NCBI GenBank assembly: GCA_020466095.1 | Contig: CM035806.1 | Span: forward strand, 140,179,934-140,243,933 | DNA: 64,000 bases | Origin: Chlorops oryzae | Taxonomy: Eukaryota > Arthropoda > Insecta > Diptera > Chloropidae | Direction: 5' to 3' | In this document: piece after piece, positions 24,209-35,667 of the stretch | Position numbering within the stretch: position 1 is the stretch's first letter | Layout: each line of letters opens with the position of its first letter | Translations under genes and position numbers: made by a program | Notes under the pieces: generated by a model | Told to the model about the DNA's origin: nothing | The model's database searches: none | What the model saw: only the letters and a program-made list of their open reading frames with translations

Positions 24209-27200
24209 CATTATTTTTTTTATTAATAATTTTTATTTTTTTACATTCACTCCAATTTAAAAAAAAAAAAATTGTTTTCGCACTATCCTAAGAAGATACA
24301 TTAAGCTTATAGTCTTTTAGATAATTTCAATCGAATCTAGATTGTGTGCGTTCGAAATTATCAAAGCTTAATCATAAACGCTCCCATTGAAGTGGTCGAG
24401 AGACAGCTCCTCATTGCTGCACAAGATACACACAATACATCACGGACCCTAATCCAAATTCAATTCATTTTCCGCTTACTCGATTCATACTACTACTATG
24501 TACTACACTACTACTACTACTACTACTACTGCTACTGCTACTACTACTCTACTGCTACTACTATTTCTCTTCTCAGGCCCGCAGTCAGACCTAACTGGTA
24601 GTACGGGCACAAAGTATGTAATAAAAGACGGGCAGGATTATAAATTCACAACAAATTATTTGAGGAATGATACGTGAAAAACGTTCATGCTATGTATTTT
24701 TGAAATTATATTTCTAAAAAAGATACAGAAAATGTAGCTGAGCAAATCTAGTACAATGGCAGTTTTCGATCGTTAAAATTTCTAAGAATCATGTTCATAT
24801 TCAATGCATTCGTACGATGTCTTTCGAAGGCCAAGTACACAAGATCGGCCATGCGAGCATGGGCCATTGACAGGCGCTGGGGCCTATTGATTTGCCATCA
24901 ATTTGAACGTTTCTAAGAAAGCTTCACGATATCTGAAAAGTTCCTCCAATCGTCAGTCTTGGCCTCCCGATTCATCAAGAAATTTTTCACAACTGTCAAT
25001 TCTTCTTCACAAGGAACTTTCAACATTCCAGTTTTTTCTAAGACGAGCTGTTCGGGCAAACAAGTCGATAGTACATGCCCGTACGTGGCTACGGGCCTGC
25101 TCTCTTCGGATGAAAATTTCGTAAAATTCTATAGTAGGGGAGCCCAAGAGGGGATTTTTGCAGTTACTCGAGCGTGTCAGAAAATAATATGGGGAGAAAG
25201 CTTGCACCCCGTTATATGGCCCCACCATATATGAGCGCTCAATATTGGGGTGTACGTAGTGTTGAAACGATACCATGAAAGAATCGATACCAGTACTCAT
25301 TTAATGTATCGAGATTAAGTATCGATACCACTAAAATACCGAACCAAAAGTATCGATACTGGGTAGTACTCGCTCAAGATTAAACAAATTTTTATGATTC
25401 TTGGTATTTACACATCATAACCATGGGCGTAGCTAGGGATTTTTTCTAGGGTGCTCAGATTTTAATATATAATTATATGATATACCTGTTGGTATAGTAA
25501 ATTTGAAGTACTACTGATTTTTCTAGGGTGGGAAAAGAGGTTTTGTAGAGTGGGAGTTTGAATTATTGTTTCTTTTCAGTGCTGTCAATAATTTGGCGTA
25601 GGTTTAACCATTAGATAATTTATAAAAATCCCTTTCCCTTGCGAGGAAAATGCTTACGAAAAATCCATTTCAAAATGAAATCGAAAAAGTCCCTCAAAAA
25701 GGGAAAACCCCCACAAATTTACAGCACTAATACAAGGAAAATATAGAATGAGTAAATACTGATATTAAAGTATCGATACCGCGAAAATACTTGGTGGTAA
25801 GTATTGAGTACAAAATATACTCAGTATCGACTAAAAGTATTCGATATCAAAGTAGTATTTATTCATTTTGTTTCAACACTAGGTGTACGTTGAGGGCAGC
25901 CCGTCAGATTAGTAAAAAAAAAAATCGATCCTCTGAAAAACTCGAGCGCGTCAGATTAAGAGAAGGCAAGTTGAGAAGATGTTAAAAAGTGTATATTTCA
26001 ATTCTCTGAAAATTTGAGCGTGGCATAGGGAAATAGGTGAGTACCAAAGTTGCAAAAAAAAAAAAACACGCCAACTCGAAATACTCGAGCGCGATTGGTT
26101 TTTGTTTTATTTTGAAGGAAATTCTTTAAGGATCACGAAAAACATATAATCTGACGTTTTTCGTGGGGCAAAGTAGGAAAAAATGACGCATTTAATCGCC
26201 GCAAGCTTTGTAGTGTATTCAAATGATTTTGGGAAATTAAAAATTTGTATTCCGTGTCAATAAAGAGCTTTTAAAACTGAAAAACTGTGAATCGCGAATC
26301 CTTTTCGTTTCCTTTTTTTCTCTCTCTTCTCTTATTCTCATTTTTTATAAATAATTATATAATAGATTGTTTTTGTTACATCTAATTATAAAAAGAAACG
26401 AAAGAAAAAATTGGTCTTTAAATTGTCAGTTTAACAATAGGCCTCCATGTAATTGTCAGATTATCATTCAGGGCGACTAAGGCATCTGGTTGATCCCTCT
26501 ACATAAAAATCTGACGCGCTCGAGTATCTCAAGGTTACCGTTTTTTTTTTACATTTTCAAAAATCATTCCTGAGCTTTGGCCACCTCCAAAACGTCAGTC
26601 ATTGAAATAGGACACTTTTAGGAGTCCACTTAACATTCACTGTGAATATCTGACACGCTCGAGTAACTGTTATTTTTCTTCTTTTTCCACCTCTAATTAT
26701 GGCCAACCACCTCCAATTAAACGTCAGATTAATATATATAGGTTATCAGGAACATAAAGCGCGTTTACTGTATCAATGGCTGACGCGCTCGAGTATTGCA
26801 ATATGTCCATATTTTTTTTTTTACATTTTTTACCATTCTTACACGCTCTCATCCCATTAAAATGGAAAACTTTACATAGACTTTTTTGTGTTTAAGAACG
26901 TAAACTTCACAATCCAATAAGTTTCCATGACGCTTTAGTAACTGCAAATTTAGCATCTCGGGCTCCCCTACTACTATAAATTCAATGAAAAAAAACTTTT
27001 TTTTTTTTTGTCATCCTTAATCACAACACCAAACGGCACGCTATATAATTTCCTTTTAACTGAGGAGCGTACTCCTCTGGGCCACACTCGATAGGTCCTT
27101 AAGCGATCGTCGATGCGTCCAAGTGTCCCTCATGAGGAGACTGATTGATTTTGCTCACGTCTCGATGACGACTGCTTTACATGAACATGTGTATAATGAG

Positions 27201-28564
27201 AGCGATGAATTTTTCTTTGTTTTTCCAAACGAACTTTTTAATTTAGGATTGAGCTTAAAATATTTGCCGAACATTGAACTTAAATCGAAAATTTCTCCTC
27301 GGTTGGACACAAAAATTTTTTTTTCTTTTGAATATTTCAAATTAAAGTCCGTTTTTTTCTAATCATCAGTTTTCACATTTCATTTCATTTCAATTCAACA
27401 TTATTCTATTCTTCTACTCTCTTGGTATAGCCACATACATATGTATATTATGCATTATTTATAAATTGAAGGTGTTAACATCGTTCTTCTTCTTGAATGT
27501 TTTAAACATGCACAAAACACTGGAAAACGTTACAAGCAAAAATCGTACCTATGTACATACATATATCCTTAAATTCTAGAAGAACTTTGTGAACGGCTTT
27601 TGTGTATTTTACGTGCGCTCTCCTTATCCATTCTTACTAGATACCATATATCTATATGCTAGATACTAACCAAAATATATAACTCGAATAATTTTCAATA
27701 ATATGAAACAAAAAAAAAAAATTTACAATTTTTTTTTTACTCAAATATCTGCTACTTCTATGACTGATGGATGCGCTATGAATATACATGAAATCATCGC
27801 TCATTTTGTGGCGGTAATCATATAACGTTTTGCTACTAACACTGGACTATATATTTGTTTTGTCATTTTGGAATCGAAAGTTAAACAAGTTATTCCCCAA
27901 TCTCTCTCTCCGCCTGGTACAGTTCCATGGCAACAGCAACAACCTGCAGGTACAACAAGCAGCAGTACCACAGGTCCACCATCTCCAACTAGCATGTCAT
28001 CTGGCTGCTCATCGCCCGGCTATTCTCCAAGTCGTATTGGTATCGATCTATCTGGATCGAGCAGCAGCTTTGCCGATCGTAAATCAGCAACTGGTTATAA
28101 CTATAAAGGCGGTCCAGTACATGAGTGGACAAAAGAACAGGTAAATTTGCCATTGTTCTATATAAAACATATACTCCGGTACTTGATAGTTTACCTATTA
28201 TCATTCGGCCATTTGTTATACGAGACGAGTAGAAAAAAAAAAATAAAAACAAAAATTCAAAAAATAAATAGAAAATAAATCCAACCTTCAGGTCGGTCAC
28301 TGGCTAATGGGCATCGAGCTGGAACGTTACATTCCTGTTTTTAAAGAGCACAATGTTGAAGGCGGTGCACTTCTATCATTAGATTCGAAGGACTTTAAAA
28401 CATTGGGCGTCACTGGCGATGATAAACATAGGCTAAAACGACGTCTAAAGGAACTGAAAGCAAGCATCGAAAAGGAACGTAAAGATCATGAGCGCGAAAG
28501 ACGTGAACGCGAAAAAGCTATACGTAAGGCGGAAAAGAAAGCTTCTAAAAAGAAGTACAAATGA
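15093..28564 (+). CDS. Spn: Spinophilin/Neurabin (PP1- and F-actin-binding scaffold), 5' end not in view
   Basis: Proposed join: 15093-16141, 16219-16571, 16700-16899, 16991-17168, 17555-17608, 19875-20475, 22487-23463, 23684-23820, 27923-28140, 28292-28564, giving about 1,345 codons plus missing N-terminal exons. Every junction keeps reading phase, except for one extra base inside 22487-23463. Domain order is acidic linker, KVRF PP1-docking motif followed by [17 protein letters not shown] and the ELEKRVEK region, one PDZ domain, coiled coil, low-complexity region, conserved [14 protein letters not shown] block, SAM domain and a basic tail. This order is that of neurabin/spinophilin, which targets protein phosphatase 1 to actin-rich synaptic sites. 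The upstream actin-binding exons were not found in 1-15092. PNP follows on the same strand about 8 kb downstream. Confidence 0.9.
16219..16571 (+). CDS. Spn: Spn exon: PP1-docking motif and first half of PDZ
   Basis: Entered from TTCTCAG with two bases and leaves at ATACAG|GTGATA. KVRF (16281-16292) is the RVxF-type PP1 site, followed by [18 protein letters not shown], the segment known to wrap around PP1 in vertebrate spinophilin. The PDZ carboxylate-binding loop lies in [15 protein letters not shown], with the domain continuing through [20 protein letters not shown]. Confidence 0.95.
16700..16899 (+). CDS. Spn: Spn exon: second half of PDZ domain
   Basis: Acceptor GTGCCTCAG|GTC and donor CAAAAG|GTAAAT. 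Reads [34 protein letters not shown] and [16 protein letters not shown], which close the PDZ fold and begin the following helix. Joins in phase with exons on both sides. Confidence 0.95.
16991..17168 (+). CDS. Spn: Spn exon: linker to coiled coil
   Basis: Acceptor GCAACAG|G, donor CAGGAG|GTAAGC. Encodes [15 protein letters not shown], a Ser/Pro/Val-rich linker and [10 protein letters not shown], the start of heptad-like sequence. Confidence 0.9.
17555..17608 (+). CDS. Spn: Spn candidate 54-bp exon
   Basis: A pyrimidine-rich acceptor (TTCATTTTTAG|AGT) opens 18 in-frame codons ([18 protein letters not shown]) before GTTGGT, a non-ideal donor. Length is a multiple of three and phase is zero on both sides, so it can be skipped or included. 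The charged, Leu-rich content fits the adjoining coiled coil. It could be a regulated cassette; transcript evidence is needed. Confidence 0.5.
19318..19486. repeat. Minisatellite of GGCCGGATACYGGATARTG units in a Spn intron
   Basis: Roughly 18-bp units (GTGGCCGGATACTGGATA and variants with ACCGGATAAT) repeat about seven times, degenerating at the left edge. It lies inside the 17.6-19.9 kb intron, which otherwise shows only AT-rich DNA and a fragment like GGGACGTCCATTAATTAC at about 18638. Confidence 0.8.
19875..20475 (+). CDS. Spn: Spn exon: main coiled coil
   Basis: Acceptor TCCGTCCAG|CTC, donor TTGG|GTGAGT. About 115 residues of heptad sequence ([66 protein letters not shown]) are followed by a linker with [18 protein letters not shown] and acidic [17 protein letters not shown]. 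The KYNKAK block is characteristic of neurabins. Confidence 0.95.
20476..22486 (+). other. Spn intron, no gene recognised
   Basis: AT-rich intron with a (TC)n tract at 21964-21994. A 117-codon minus frame at 21038-21391 has no recognisable domain. Confidence 0.6.
22487..23463 (+). CDS. Spn: Spn exon: low-complexity region, contains a +1 frameshift
   Basis: Acceptor AATCAAAAG|CT, donor GAAAG|GTACGC. The first part is Ser/Asn/Ala-rich ([26 protein letters not shown]). The frame then hits TAA at 22966-22968, just after an alanine-coding GCA run (about 22932-22957). The downstream frame continues with [20 protein letters not shown] and the conserved [28 protein letters not shown] block. Exon length is exactly one base more than the flanking phases require, so one extra base lies near 22940-22962. 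Either an assembly error or a real null allele. Confidence 0.85.
23684..23820 (+). CDS. Spn: Spn exon: conserved C-terminal helix region
   Basis: Acceptor TCAACACAG|AC, donor CAAAAG|GTGATA. Reads [19 protein letters not shown] and [17 protein letters not shown], with phases that match the exons before and after. Confidence 0.9.
24139..24211. repeat. (TTA)n trinucleotide microsatellite
   Basis: About 70 bp of TTA repeats in the Spn intron. A second, (TAC)n tract lies at 24489-24562. Confidence 0.9.
24577..24613 (+). CDS. Spn: Possible 37-bp Spn micro-exon (phase does not close)
   Basis: TTCTCTTCTCAG|GC and ACAAA|GTATGT are good splice sites, and the frame entered from 23820 reads [12 protein letters not shown]. 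The exit phase (2) does not match the next exon at 27923 (needs 1), so including it would require a further unseen exon or would cause a frameshift. Kept as a low-confidence candidate for an alternative isoform. Confidence 0.3.
25132..26977. mobile_element. Candidate DNA transposon with mirrored CTCGAGCGCGTCAG subterminal motifs
   Basis: The left end TAGTAGGGGAGCCCAAGAG and right end CTCGGGCTCCCCTACTA are complementary. Between them, the motif CTCGAGCG(C/T)GTCAG stands in plus orientation at 25167, 25941 and (partial) 26084, and in minus orientation at 26511, 26650 and 26780. No transposase frame is visible, so it would be non-autonomous. It lies in the intron between Spn exons 23684-23820 and 27923-28140. 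Two stretches of GTATCGATAC words (25260-25385, 25750-25860) bracket another possible insertion inside it. Confidence 0.6.
27923..28140 (+). CDS. Spn: Spn exon: Ser/Pro-rich linker leading into SAM domain
   Basis: The acceptor has a strong pyrimidine tract (CTCTCTCTCCGCCTGGTACAG|TT) and accepts phase 1 directly from 23820. Reads [18 protein letters not shown], a serine-rich linker, then [10 protein letters not shown], the first SAM helix, before GTAAAT. Confidence 0.85.
28292..28564 (+). CDS. Spn: Spn terminal exon: SAM domain and basic tail
   Basis: Acceptor [49 protein letters not shown] and [14 protein letters not shown] complete a SAM domain, followed by a Lys/Arg/Glu-rich helix and the stop TGA at 28562-28564. 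SAM domains are present in neurabin-1 and absent from mammalian spinophilin, so the fly protein is neurabin-like in architecture. Confidence 0.95.
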   Translation, partial: VGHWLMGIELERYIPVFKEHNVEGGALLSLDSKDFKTLGVTGDDKHRLKRRLKELKASIEKERKDHERERREREKAIRKAEKKASKKKYK

Positions 28565-28623
28565 ATATAAGAAAACAGGAAGAAAACGGGGGCAAAATTA
28601 TGATTGCATAAAATAAGAAGATA

Positions 28624-28629
28624 AATAAA
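28624..28629 (+). terminator. Spn: Likely Spn polyadenylation signal
   Basis: AATAAA 60 bp after the stop codon, in AT-rich sequence. Other late signals are possible, because 28.6-29.7 kb is all AT-rich non-coding DNA. Confidence 0.45.
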
Positions 28630-29767
28630 AATATTTAGGATAAGAATCTTAGCTCTTCGTAAATTTTAGAGAATTATATTTTCCTATACTGAGTCAACCA
28701 AAAATATGTTTAAAACACATTCAGCAGTTCCATGGAACGCATGGATTATATTAATAATTATATAAACACACACACACATACACACACTTAGGAACTTATT
28801 ACTACTATAAGAGACTTTAGAAAAAAAAAAAAAAAAAAAACTATGAGAGATTAAAAAAAACATTCAACGAAAAGAAAAAATCTAAAAAAAAAACCTACTT
28901 ACATAAATCACATTCATGCAAATGTCATTTAACCATTTCAAGAGCACTGACGATTTTCATTTGCGTTTTTATTTACTTGATTCATTTAATTCTTGATCGT
29001 TTTTAGTATTGAATTAACATTTTTTTTTTTTCATGTTTAACACTTTTATTGTACATTTATTTTAGTATAGCATGCAATTCGCATAGATTCGTACGATTTG
29101 TACGACATTATACCATATTTAATGCATATTTCATTTAAGGAATATACCACAAACGTCAAACAAAGCGAAAACCTATGATAAAATCCAGGCTTATTGTATT
29201 ATAATCGGAGCATTACGCCTGATTTTTTTTTTTTAATAGCGCAGAAGTTTTTTCCCATGAAATCGTGCAATTTATTTAACACATCCAACAATATGGAACC
29301 AGTTTCAATCAATCAATTGCGAAAATTCGTTGCAACTATTTAAATTCCATAAGTTTTCGATGATATGTTCAATAAATTGCGCGAATTCGCGCGAAGAAAT
29401 TCTTCCGCTATTTGAAATTCAGACGTACATAACTTATTATGGAAATACGAGAAATACTAACTTAAGATTTTGGCTAATGCAGATATAAAATATATATTTA
29501 ATTATTATATCTAACCAAGGAGAAAAAAAGCAAAAAAAAAAAAAAAATAGGAAGAAAAACAAAAATAATAATTTATTACGATCCATTATTATGTTTATTC
29601 TATGAATATTGAAAACACAATGCGCAGAAAGCTGAAAATAATTGGAAACATTGAAGTGAAAATATAAAGAATTTAAGCTCAAAAGTTTTCGACATTTTAC
29701 TTAATGTCAAATACATCAATTTGGCATGTGAGAAGAAAAACATTACAAAATCTGAGGATTTTATGAT
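28630..29767. other. Spn 3' flank, no gene recognised
   Basis: Very AT-rich, with (CA)n and poly-A tracts at about 28770-28830. Nothing else recognisable. Confidence 0.5.
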
Positions 29768-29772
29768 CATAT

Positions 29773-29820
29773 CCAGCGGCCAGCAGTGCCTACGGAGTAT
29801 ACGAGACTGTAAGCGACAAT
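29773..29820. repeat. Terminal fragment of the GTATACGAGATTGTARGCG repeat family
   Basis: CCAGCGGCCAGCAGTGCCTA followed by CGGAGTATACGAGACTGTAAG matches the left end of the copy at 48547 and the units at 31529 and 46772. Confidence 0.6.
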
Positions 29821-29988
29821 TTCGCTAGCGAAATGACTGGTTAAAGGTGGCGCATAAAAGGACGACCCGTCCCCGTCAATGACACAAACACAGTAAAGTC
29901 GACAGCGTTTTGGATAGCAGAGGGACCGATCCCCGCCACCAGGGACGGGAGAAATCGCTAGTGTTGTGGTGGCTCCACTGACTGCAGG

Positions 29989-30379
29989 CAGCGGCGGATT
30001 AGGGTGTCATGGGGCCCGGGGCTTATATAGTGATGGGGCCCCTGATGCTATATTTGGTGCAGTTTTTTGAAATAAGGAATAGCTGCTAAAGTCAATTTTT
30101 ATTAGAACAATATAAATTCTTTCAAAGGAATGAACCACAAAGGAAACAATTTATATATGAGCCGAGCCCTTGATTTTGAAAGTGGTAAGAGTCAAAAATT
30201 TTATTAAGATATCATATAATTAAATTTTTTATTTCATAAAATTTTTAATTTTAAAGCGATTTTACGGGAAAAAATTTTTTTGAAATATTTTGATCATATT
30301 TTATTTGGACGCTCGGGGCCCGTTACCAGTTGGGGCCCGGGGCTAAAGCCCCAGCTAGCCCTACCTTAATCCGGCACTG
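29989..30379. mobile_element. hAT-type MITE with 8-bp target duplication
   Basis: Starts CAGCGGCGGATTAGGG and ends CCTTAATCCGGCACTG (complementary CAG...CTG ends). It is flanked by an exact 8-bp duplication ACTGCAGG at 29981-29988 and 30380-30387. Non-coding, with GGGGCCCGGGGC blocks near each end. Confidence 0.9.
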
Positions 30380-30417
30380 ACTGCAGGGTAACGACGGAGG
30401 TGTGAATACCACTTATA

Positions 30418-30597
30418 CAGTGTACTCACTCTTAAGCGGACACTTACGCGACCGAAAAATACATATGTCCGCTTAACAGAGGTGTCCGCTTAAGAGGAAA
30501 CTGTTTGAGAATCAGGAATGCTAGAGCATTCGCAAAAAGTGTCCGTTTAAGAGGGGTGTCCGGTTATGAGGAGTATCCGCAAGAAGAGAGTACACTG
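30418..30597. mobile_element. pogo/Tigger-like MITE (copy 1)
   Basis: 180 bp with ends CAGTGTACTC ... GAGTACACTG and TA on both sides (30416-30417, 30598-30599). Subterminal CTTAAGCGGACAC / GTGTCCGCTTAAGAG are typical of pogo/Tigger-type termini. Related to 39518-39668. Confidence 0.85.
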
Positions 30598-31516
30598 TAT
30601 TACTATTTCCTTTAACAACAGGAACGCCTCGCGAATCGGGCATCAATCAATCGTTCACATGGAAGAACAGTTAAGTTTACGTAAGTGTATGCGATTATAT
30701 ATACCTACATGTTTAGTTCGTAGATATAAGGACCAAATTATTCAAGGTCCAAGCATTAACCCATGTCAGCTCGCCACTTTAGGAAAACTACTGTAGCTGT
30801 CGTCAGCACCGTATTTGTTGTTTTTGATGTCTCAAAAGATAAGAAAAGCGGCTGAATCGGCTGTGAGAAACCCTCAAAAATAGTCATCAGAAAATAACGC
30901 AATTTTCCTAAAGAGCTCTATGCTGTTAAAGTAACTGCAAACTGAGTTTCCGATGACAGACCTACTATCGTTTTAAATGCAACCCTGATCTTTCGATTAC
31001 TTGTCATTAGCGTATTTTTTTCAAGTAGCCAAAGAAAGCCAAAGGAATTCTTCATTTTTTTCCACATGTGTTTTTGTTATTATTCAGCCCGATTCAGAAT
31101 ATTCCCGGCGAATTTATTGTTCTCGAGAAGAAAATTCTCATTTTTTCGATGGATAGGTTAAAGAAAATTATGGCTATGGGTCAAATAGCCATTCCCCATT
31201 AAATTTCTTCCCCCAAATATACAAAAAAAAAAAAAACTTACGAACACTAACTGTTCGTGGCACTGCGTTCCTCTGCGTTCCCTACTATTGTTCCATACCC
31301 GGGTTTCTTTCATCGGACTTGCATCACTCCGGTTTTCATTAGGTAAGTTCTGATCTCTCCTATGTATGTGTAGTTCGAACAAATTGTTTATTTGTGTGAC
31401 TTCCATTAGCAGCGTTTTCCTTCTCGCATGAAGGAGAGATGGACATACTGCTATAACGTGAATCGAGGTTTCTTCTTTCTCTCGTCCTAGAATCTGCACA
31501 TCTCGTTCGTGGCGAG

Positions 31517-31880
31517 TCCCAAACGTATACGAGATTGTAGGCGAACTGCCTACGAATAAATTACAAAGTATACGAGATTGTAGGCGAACTGCCATACCAA
31601 TAAATTACAAAGTATACGAGATTGTAGGCGAACTGCCTACCAATAGATTACAAAGTATACGTGATTGTAGGCGAACTGCCTACCAATAGCTTACAAAGTA
31701 TACGAGATTGCAGGCGAACTGCCTACCAGTTGTTTACTTTGTGTGGTGTTGGTGGTAGGCGTTCACTCCACAAAACGGCCACGCTCGAACCAAAGTATAC
31801 TAGGATGGTATATGAGGTCGTATGCGTGACCGCCTACGGCCTATGAAACTTCTTGCGGCAGTATTTTGGCAGCTGGGAAG
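31517..31880. repeat. 43-bp satellite units followed by a single-copy tail (family also at 46772 and 48547)
   Basis: Five units of about 43 bp (ACAAAGTATACGAGATTGTA GGCGAACTGCCTACCAATAG) are followed by GGTGGTAGGCGTTCACTCC, CACGCTCGAACCAAAGTATA and an end GGCAGTATTTTGGCAGCTGG. The same tail follows the satellite units at 48655-48816. Confidence 0.85.
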
Positions 31881-34800
31881 AGCTTTAAGGAATCACAACG
31901 TTGAAGCTTTTCAAACATTCTTCCGTCTTCTGCCTCATAACGAGGGATAAATTTTATGAATATTCGGGGGAAAATTTTTTTTTTTTTTGCTATTCGATGC
32001 TTCTTCTTCATTTTCCAGCATGCATACATACATATATGTATGTTGCTGCGTTATCTTCAGAAATGACAGCGCAACGGTGGGCTTTTATTTCATCAGTTCT
32101 GAGTTTTAAGACCAGTCGTTGCCTTATCAAAAGACACTCTCGGCTCTGAAAAGCGGCGTTGAAAAAAACAAAATTTATTGATTAAAACGAATTGTTGTTT
32201 CATTTATTTACGGTGCATTCGTCGGCACTTGATTTGGCAATTGCATTTCGTGACTATGGAATTTTATTGGGAGGGCGATAAAGTGTCTATTAGCAACATG
32301 AAAGGCATGGCACATCCGCCGGACATTAAGCAAACAAATTTCGAAAAATATGAAAATATCGAGCGTCTCGAAATTTTCCGATTCGAAACTTGGGGAAAAA
32401 CAAATCTATGCTTCAATGGAAATCACGAGAAGCGTGTTTTTTTGAGATGGCTGTTTGATTTAAAAAAGTAGGCGTTCAAAGCAAAGAAACAACAGATTCA
32501 GATCAGAGCGAGGTTTCCTCTCGCACGAAACATACTTGAATTCGAATTTTTTCGAATAAAATCCTATTCCTGTGAGTGGTGCGATCAACGTTTTTGAAAT
32601 GGTGCGGAAAGTTTGATTTTTTTCGCAAATATCCGATTGAAAATGTTTGTAAAAAACAATCGAAATATTTTGAGGTTATTGACGAGCAATTTACGAAACG
32701 ATTAAATTTCAAAATTTAAGTCGAAGAATAAAATCTCGCGACGTCTTTTTTGATAATAATTATCACGAATAGCACCTTTTATTTTTTATATTTTTCTTTG
32801 TCAAAAATTCTTTTTATACATATTATGTATAAATAAAAGTAAATTGAAATGAAGCCCCCCGAGTAGATGTCATCAGTTGTTGTTGTTGTTATTATTATTA
32901 TTATTCAATTGATAAAGGCGAAGCGCAATTAGTGGATATAATAGCAAAGAAGCAGTGGAAAATTTGATACGCGCTAAACCCTCATGTGGAGGGAAGCCAA
33001 TAGAATTTTTAGAGCTTCAGACTAGATATAAGCACCGGAATAATTTTTGAAGCCCAGCCCCGGGGCAAACACGAGTCAATCACCTGAAAAAAAAACCCCG
33101 ATTTGACACGAATCTCATCTTAAAGGCCCGTGCCGCTATTCGCTTATGGAAGCGACTTCGTCCTTTTGCCATCGAACAATGACAAAATATAATAGGGGGT
33201 AAACTGGAATGGGAACTTTTTTTTGGAGCTCCGTTAAGTGAACATAACTAATTATTTTTCATGTTTAAACTTCCTAGAGTAAAGAGAATGAAATAAGCTA
33301 TCTTTTTGTCAAAGAAACTAACCGAAAATATTGATTTTCCTAGGAGTTATGGAGACTCAACTGATCATACTTAAAATGAGAAAATTTGAAAATCGTGTGG
33401 TAAAGTGGGAAACTTTACGAAACTTTAACAACTTAACGCAAGCCTTGTAGCAAATTTATCAAATTTTTATTTGAAGTCAAAGAAGGTTTAAAGAATACAC
33501 CCAAAGAGTATATAAGAAAAATATATTTTTGATATAAAATTTTTTTATAAACCCTATGAGAATTATAAAACAGAACCAGTGAGTGGGGTGATTTGTAAAT
33601 CAAAATGTATGAGAAATGGAGCTTTGTAAATTTTTCAATGTGTTGTTGTAATGGTTAACAATGTTTTCATAGCCTTTGGATGCAAAATGACGCCTCATTA
33701 GCGATTTTTTACGTTTCCCACTTTACCCCATAGAAATTTTGCAAAAATGTGAGCGCCATTTTTTTTAAATGTATAAATGACAGGAAATTCTTTTGCATTA
33801 TTAAAACTAAAATTTAAGTGTACTTGCAAACGGTTTATTTCGAAAAACTAAAAAAAAAAAAAATCCATGTGGAAAAATTTCGGATAATGAAATTTCGAAA
33901 TCACTTGAAAATTTCGACAATGGTCAGAGAGCACGAAAACATTTCGGCACGCTTCGGTATACCATAAAGATTCAATAACGGTCGAAACTTACAGACGTCA
34001 GTAGGGCATAATAACTGTACTTTGATAGTATGCCCGGGAAGTGCTTTTTCGCACCTTACGCCACTTTCCCCTAATAATGTTCCCCATCTCATCTTAAAAC
34101 ACTTTACTTTTGCGTTCCCCAAAAAAAAAAAAAAAAAAAAAATTAAATATAAACAAAATAATTGAGCAGAAGCAGAATCGTTCGATCGTAAACTCTGGTC
34201 CACCATTTCTATTGAACCCCATCAATGGAATTTATTTGATTGAGGAAATTTTATAAATAAATCATTTAAAAATAAAAATAAATGGATTTTTATTTTGAAT
34301 TTTCTTTATTGAAATTTAATCGGTTTGTTTGGCTGTCTTCAAGTGTCAACGTTTTCATATTAAGTATTATCATAAATTCTACGTAATAATAACTGATAAC
34401 TGTTTCCAACGGAATATAATAATGTGAAGAAACTTAATGGCGAAAAGTTAATCAGATTAACCCTTACTTGTTAGAGATTCTTGAGGAAGGATTAAAATTG
34501 GTGCGTTTACCAGACTCAACTGTGCTGTTCTCTGAACATGTTGAGCAATATTAAGTAGTTGAATCAATGGGTACATTCACCAGACTCAACTATTGTGCAA
34601 CTGTTGAGTAAAATTCGGCGAAAAGTTGTTCTACCAACTCAGCTTTCTAAGCATGTTGACTGCGCGGGTTCTATTTCCAAAAATGTGGTCCCCTCAGCCA
34701 ACATTTTGCGAAAGTTCAGTTGGTAGCGCACCACCGTTCAGCCGAATTTTGCTCAACAGTTGTACAACAATTGAGTCTACTGAATGCAACCAAATCGCCC

Positions 34801-35478
34801 AAGATTTCATCGACTCAAGTCCGACAAACTATCCAAATAACAAGTCGATCTCTTTCAAAGAGGTTCCTCACTTATGTATGTATGTGCTTGACGGTTTTAC
34901 TCACGGTCTAATCCAAAAGCATGCCAGCCACAAACTTGAAACGTCCATATGCAGCATAGCAGCAGGATTTTCGAATGCATGCTCTCGGAGTCGCCGAATC
35001 CAATTTTGAGGTCCACATACATATTTCCTTCGGCTCCAGATTAAAGTATAACCGCAACAAACGTATTCCCGAGCGGGGTCTGAGAGTCTATTTTTTTGTT
35101 TACCTTATAGCAAAACGTAGACCCGACGCAGTTATGTATATGGAACTAAAATTTGCATTCAGTGACCCCGAAAACATATTATAGGTAGTAAGCGCAGTGG
35201 GACTTGAGTCTTATACTTTTTTGTGGGGCTGTGTAATTATCTACGCGTTTGTATCTTTGATAAAATCATATCCGCATTCGCAATCGCATCCGCGGATGTG
35301 AGTTTTTAAAATGTCAAAAAAAAAAAAAAAAAAACCACATCCGTGACACCCCTGATATATCTATACATACAATATGTATGCAATTGCTCGTCTAAGGAAC
35401 ACTAGGTAATTTATTTATTTGATTTTTGCTTTCGGAACCACGAAAAATAATTCAGAAAAGCATCATAAAATGAATTAG
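31881..35478. other. Intergenic region, no gene recognised
   Basis: AT-rich DNA. Open frames at 32178-32471 and 34626-35009 have no recognisable domain or splice context. The 34500-34790 part is a diverged inverted repeat of CTCAACTGT/ACAGTTGAG words and therefore repeat-derived. Confidence 0.5.
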
Positions 35479-35667
35479 CAGTGGCGGACTTGCATACCTT
35501 ATACATAAGTAGCCAGCATGGGTAGCTGCTTAGGGCGATAAATTTTCAGGGGCGGCATTTTCTGACCGTCAATGATTCAATAATGGAATAGGCGAAAATT
35601 CGACTGCTGTCGGAGGCGGCAAAATCTCAACTGCCTGAGGCGGCAAAATCGTCTTAATCCGCCCCTG
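35479..35667. mobile_element. hAT-type MITE
   Basis: Starts CAGTGGCGGACTTGC and ends CTTAATCCGCCCCTG, a terminus related to the 29989 element. The flanks TGAATTAG and GAAATTAC match at 5 of 8 positions, so the insertion is older. Interior is Gly/Ala-free non-coding DNA with repeated GAGGCGGCAAAATC. Confidence 0.65.

Noticed and set aside
32178..32471. 97-codon plus frame
   Set aside because: No recognisable domain, and a comparable number of such frames is expected in this amount of AT-rich DNA.
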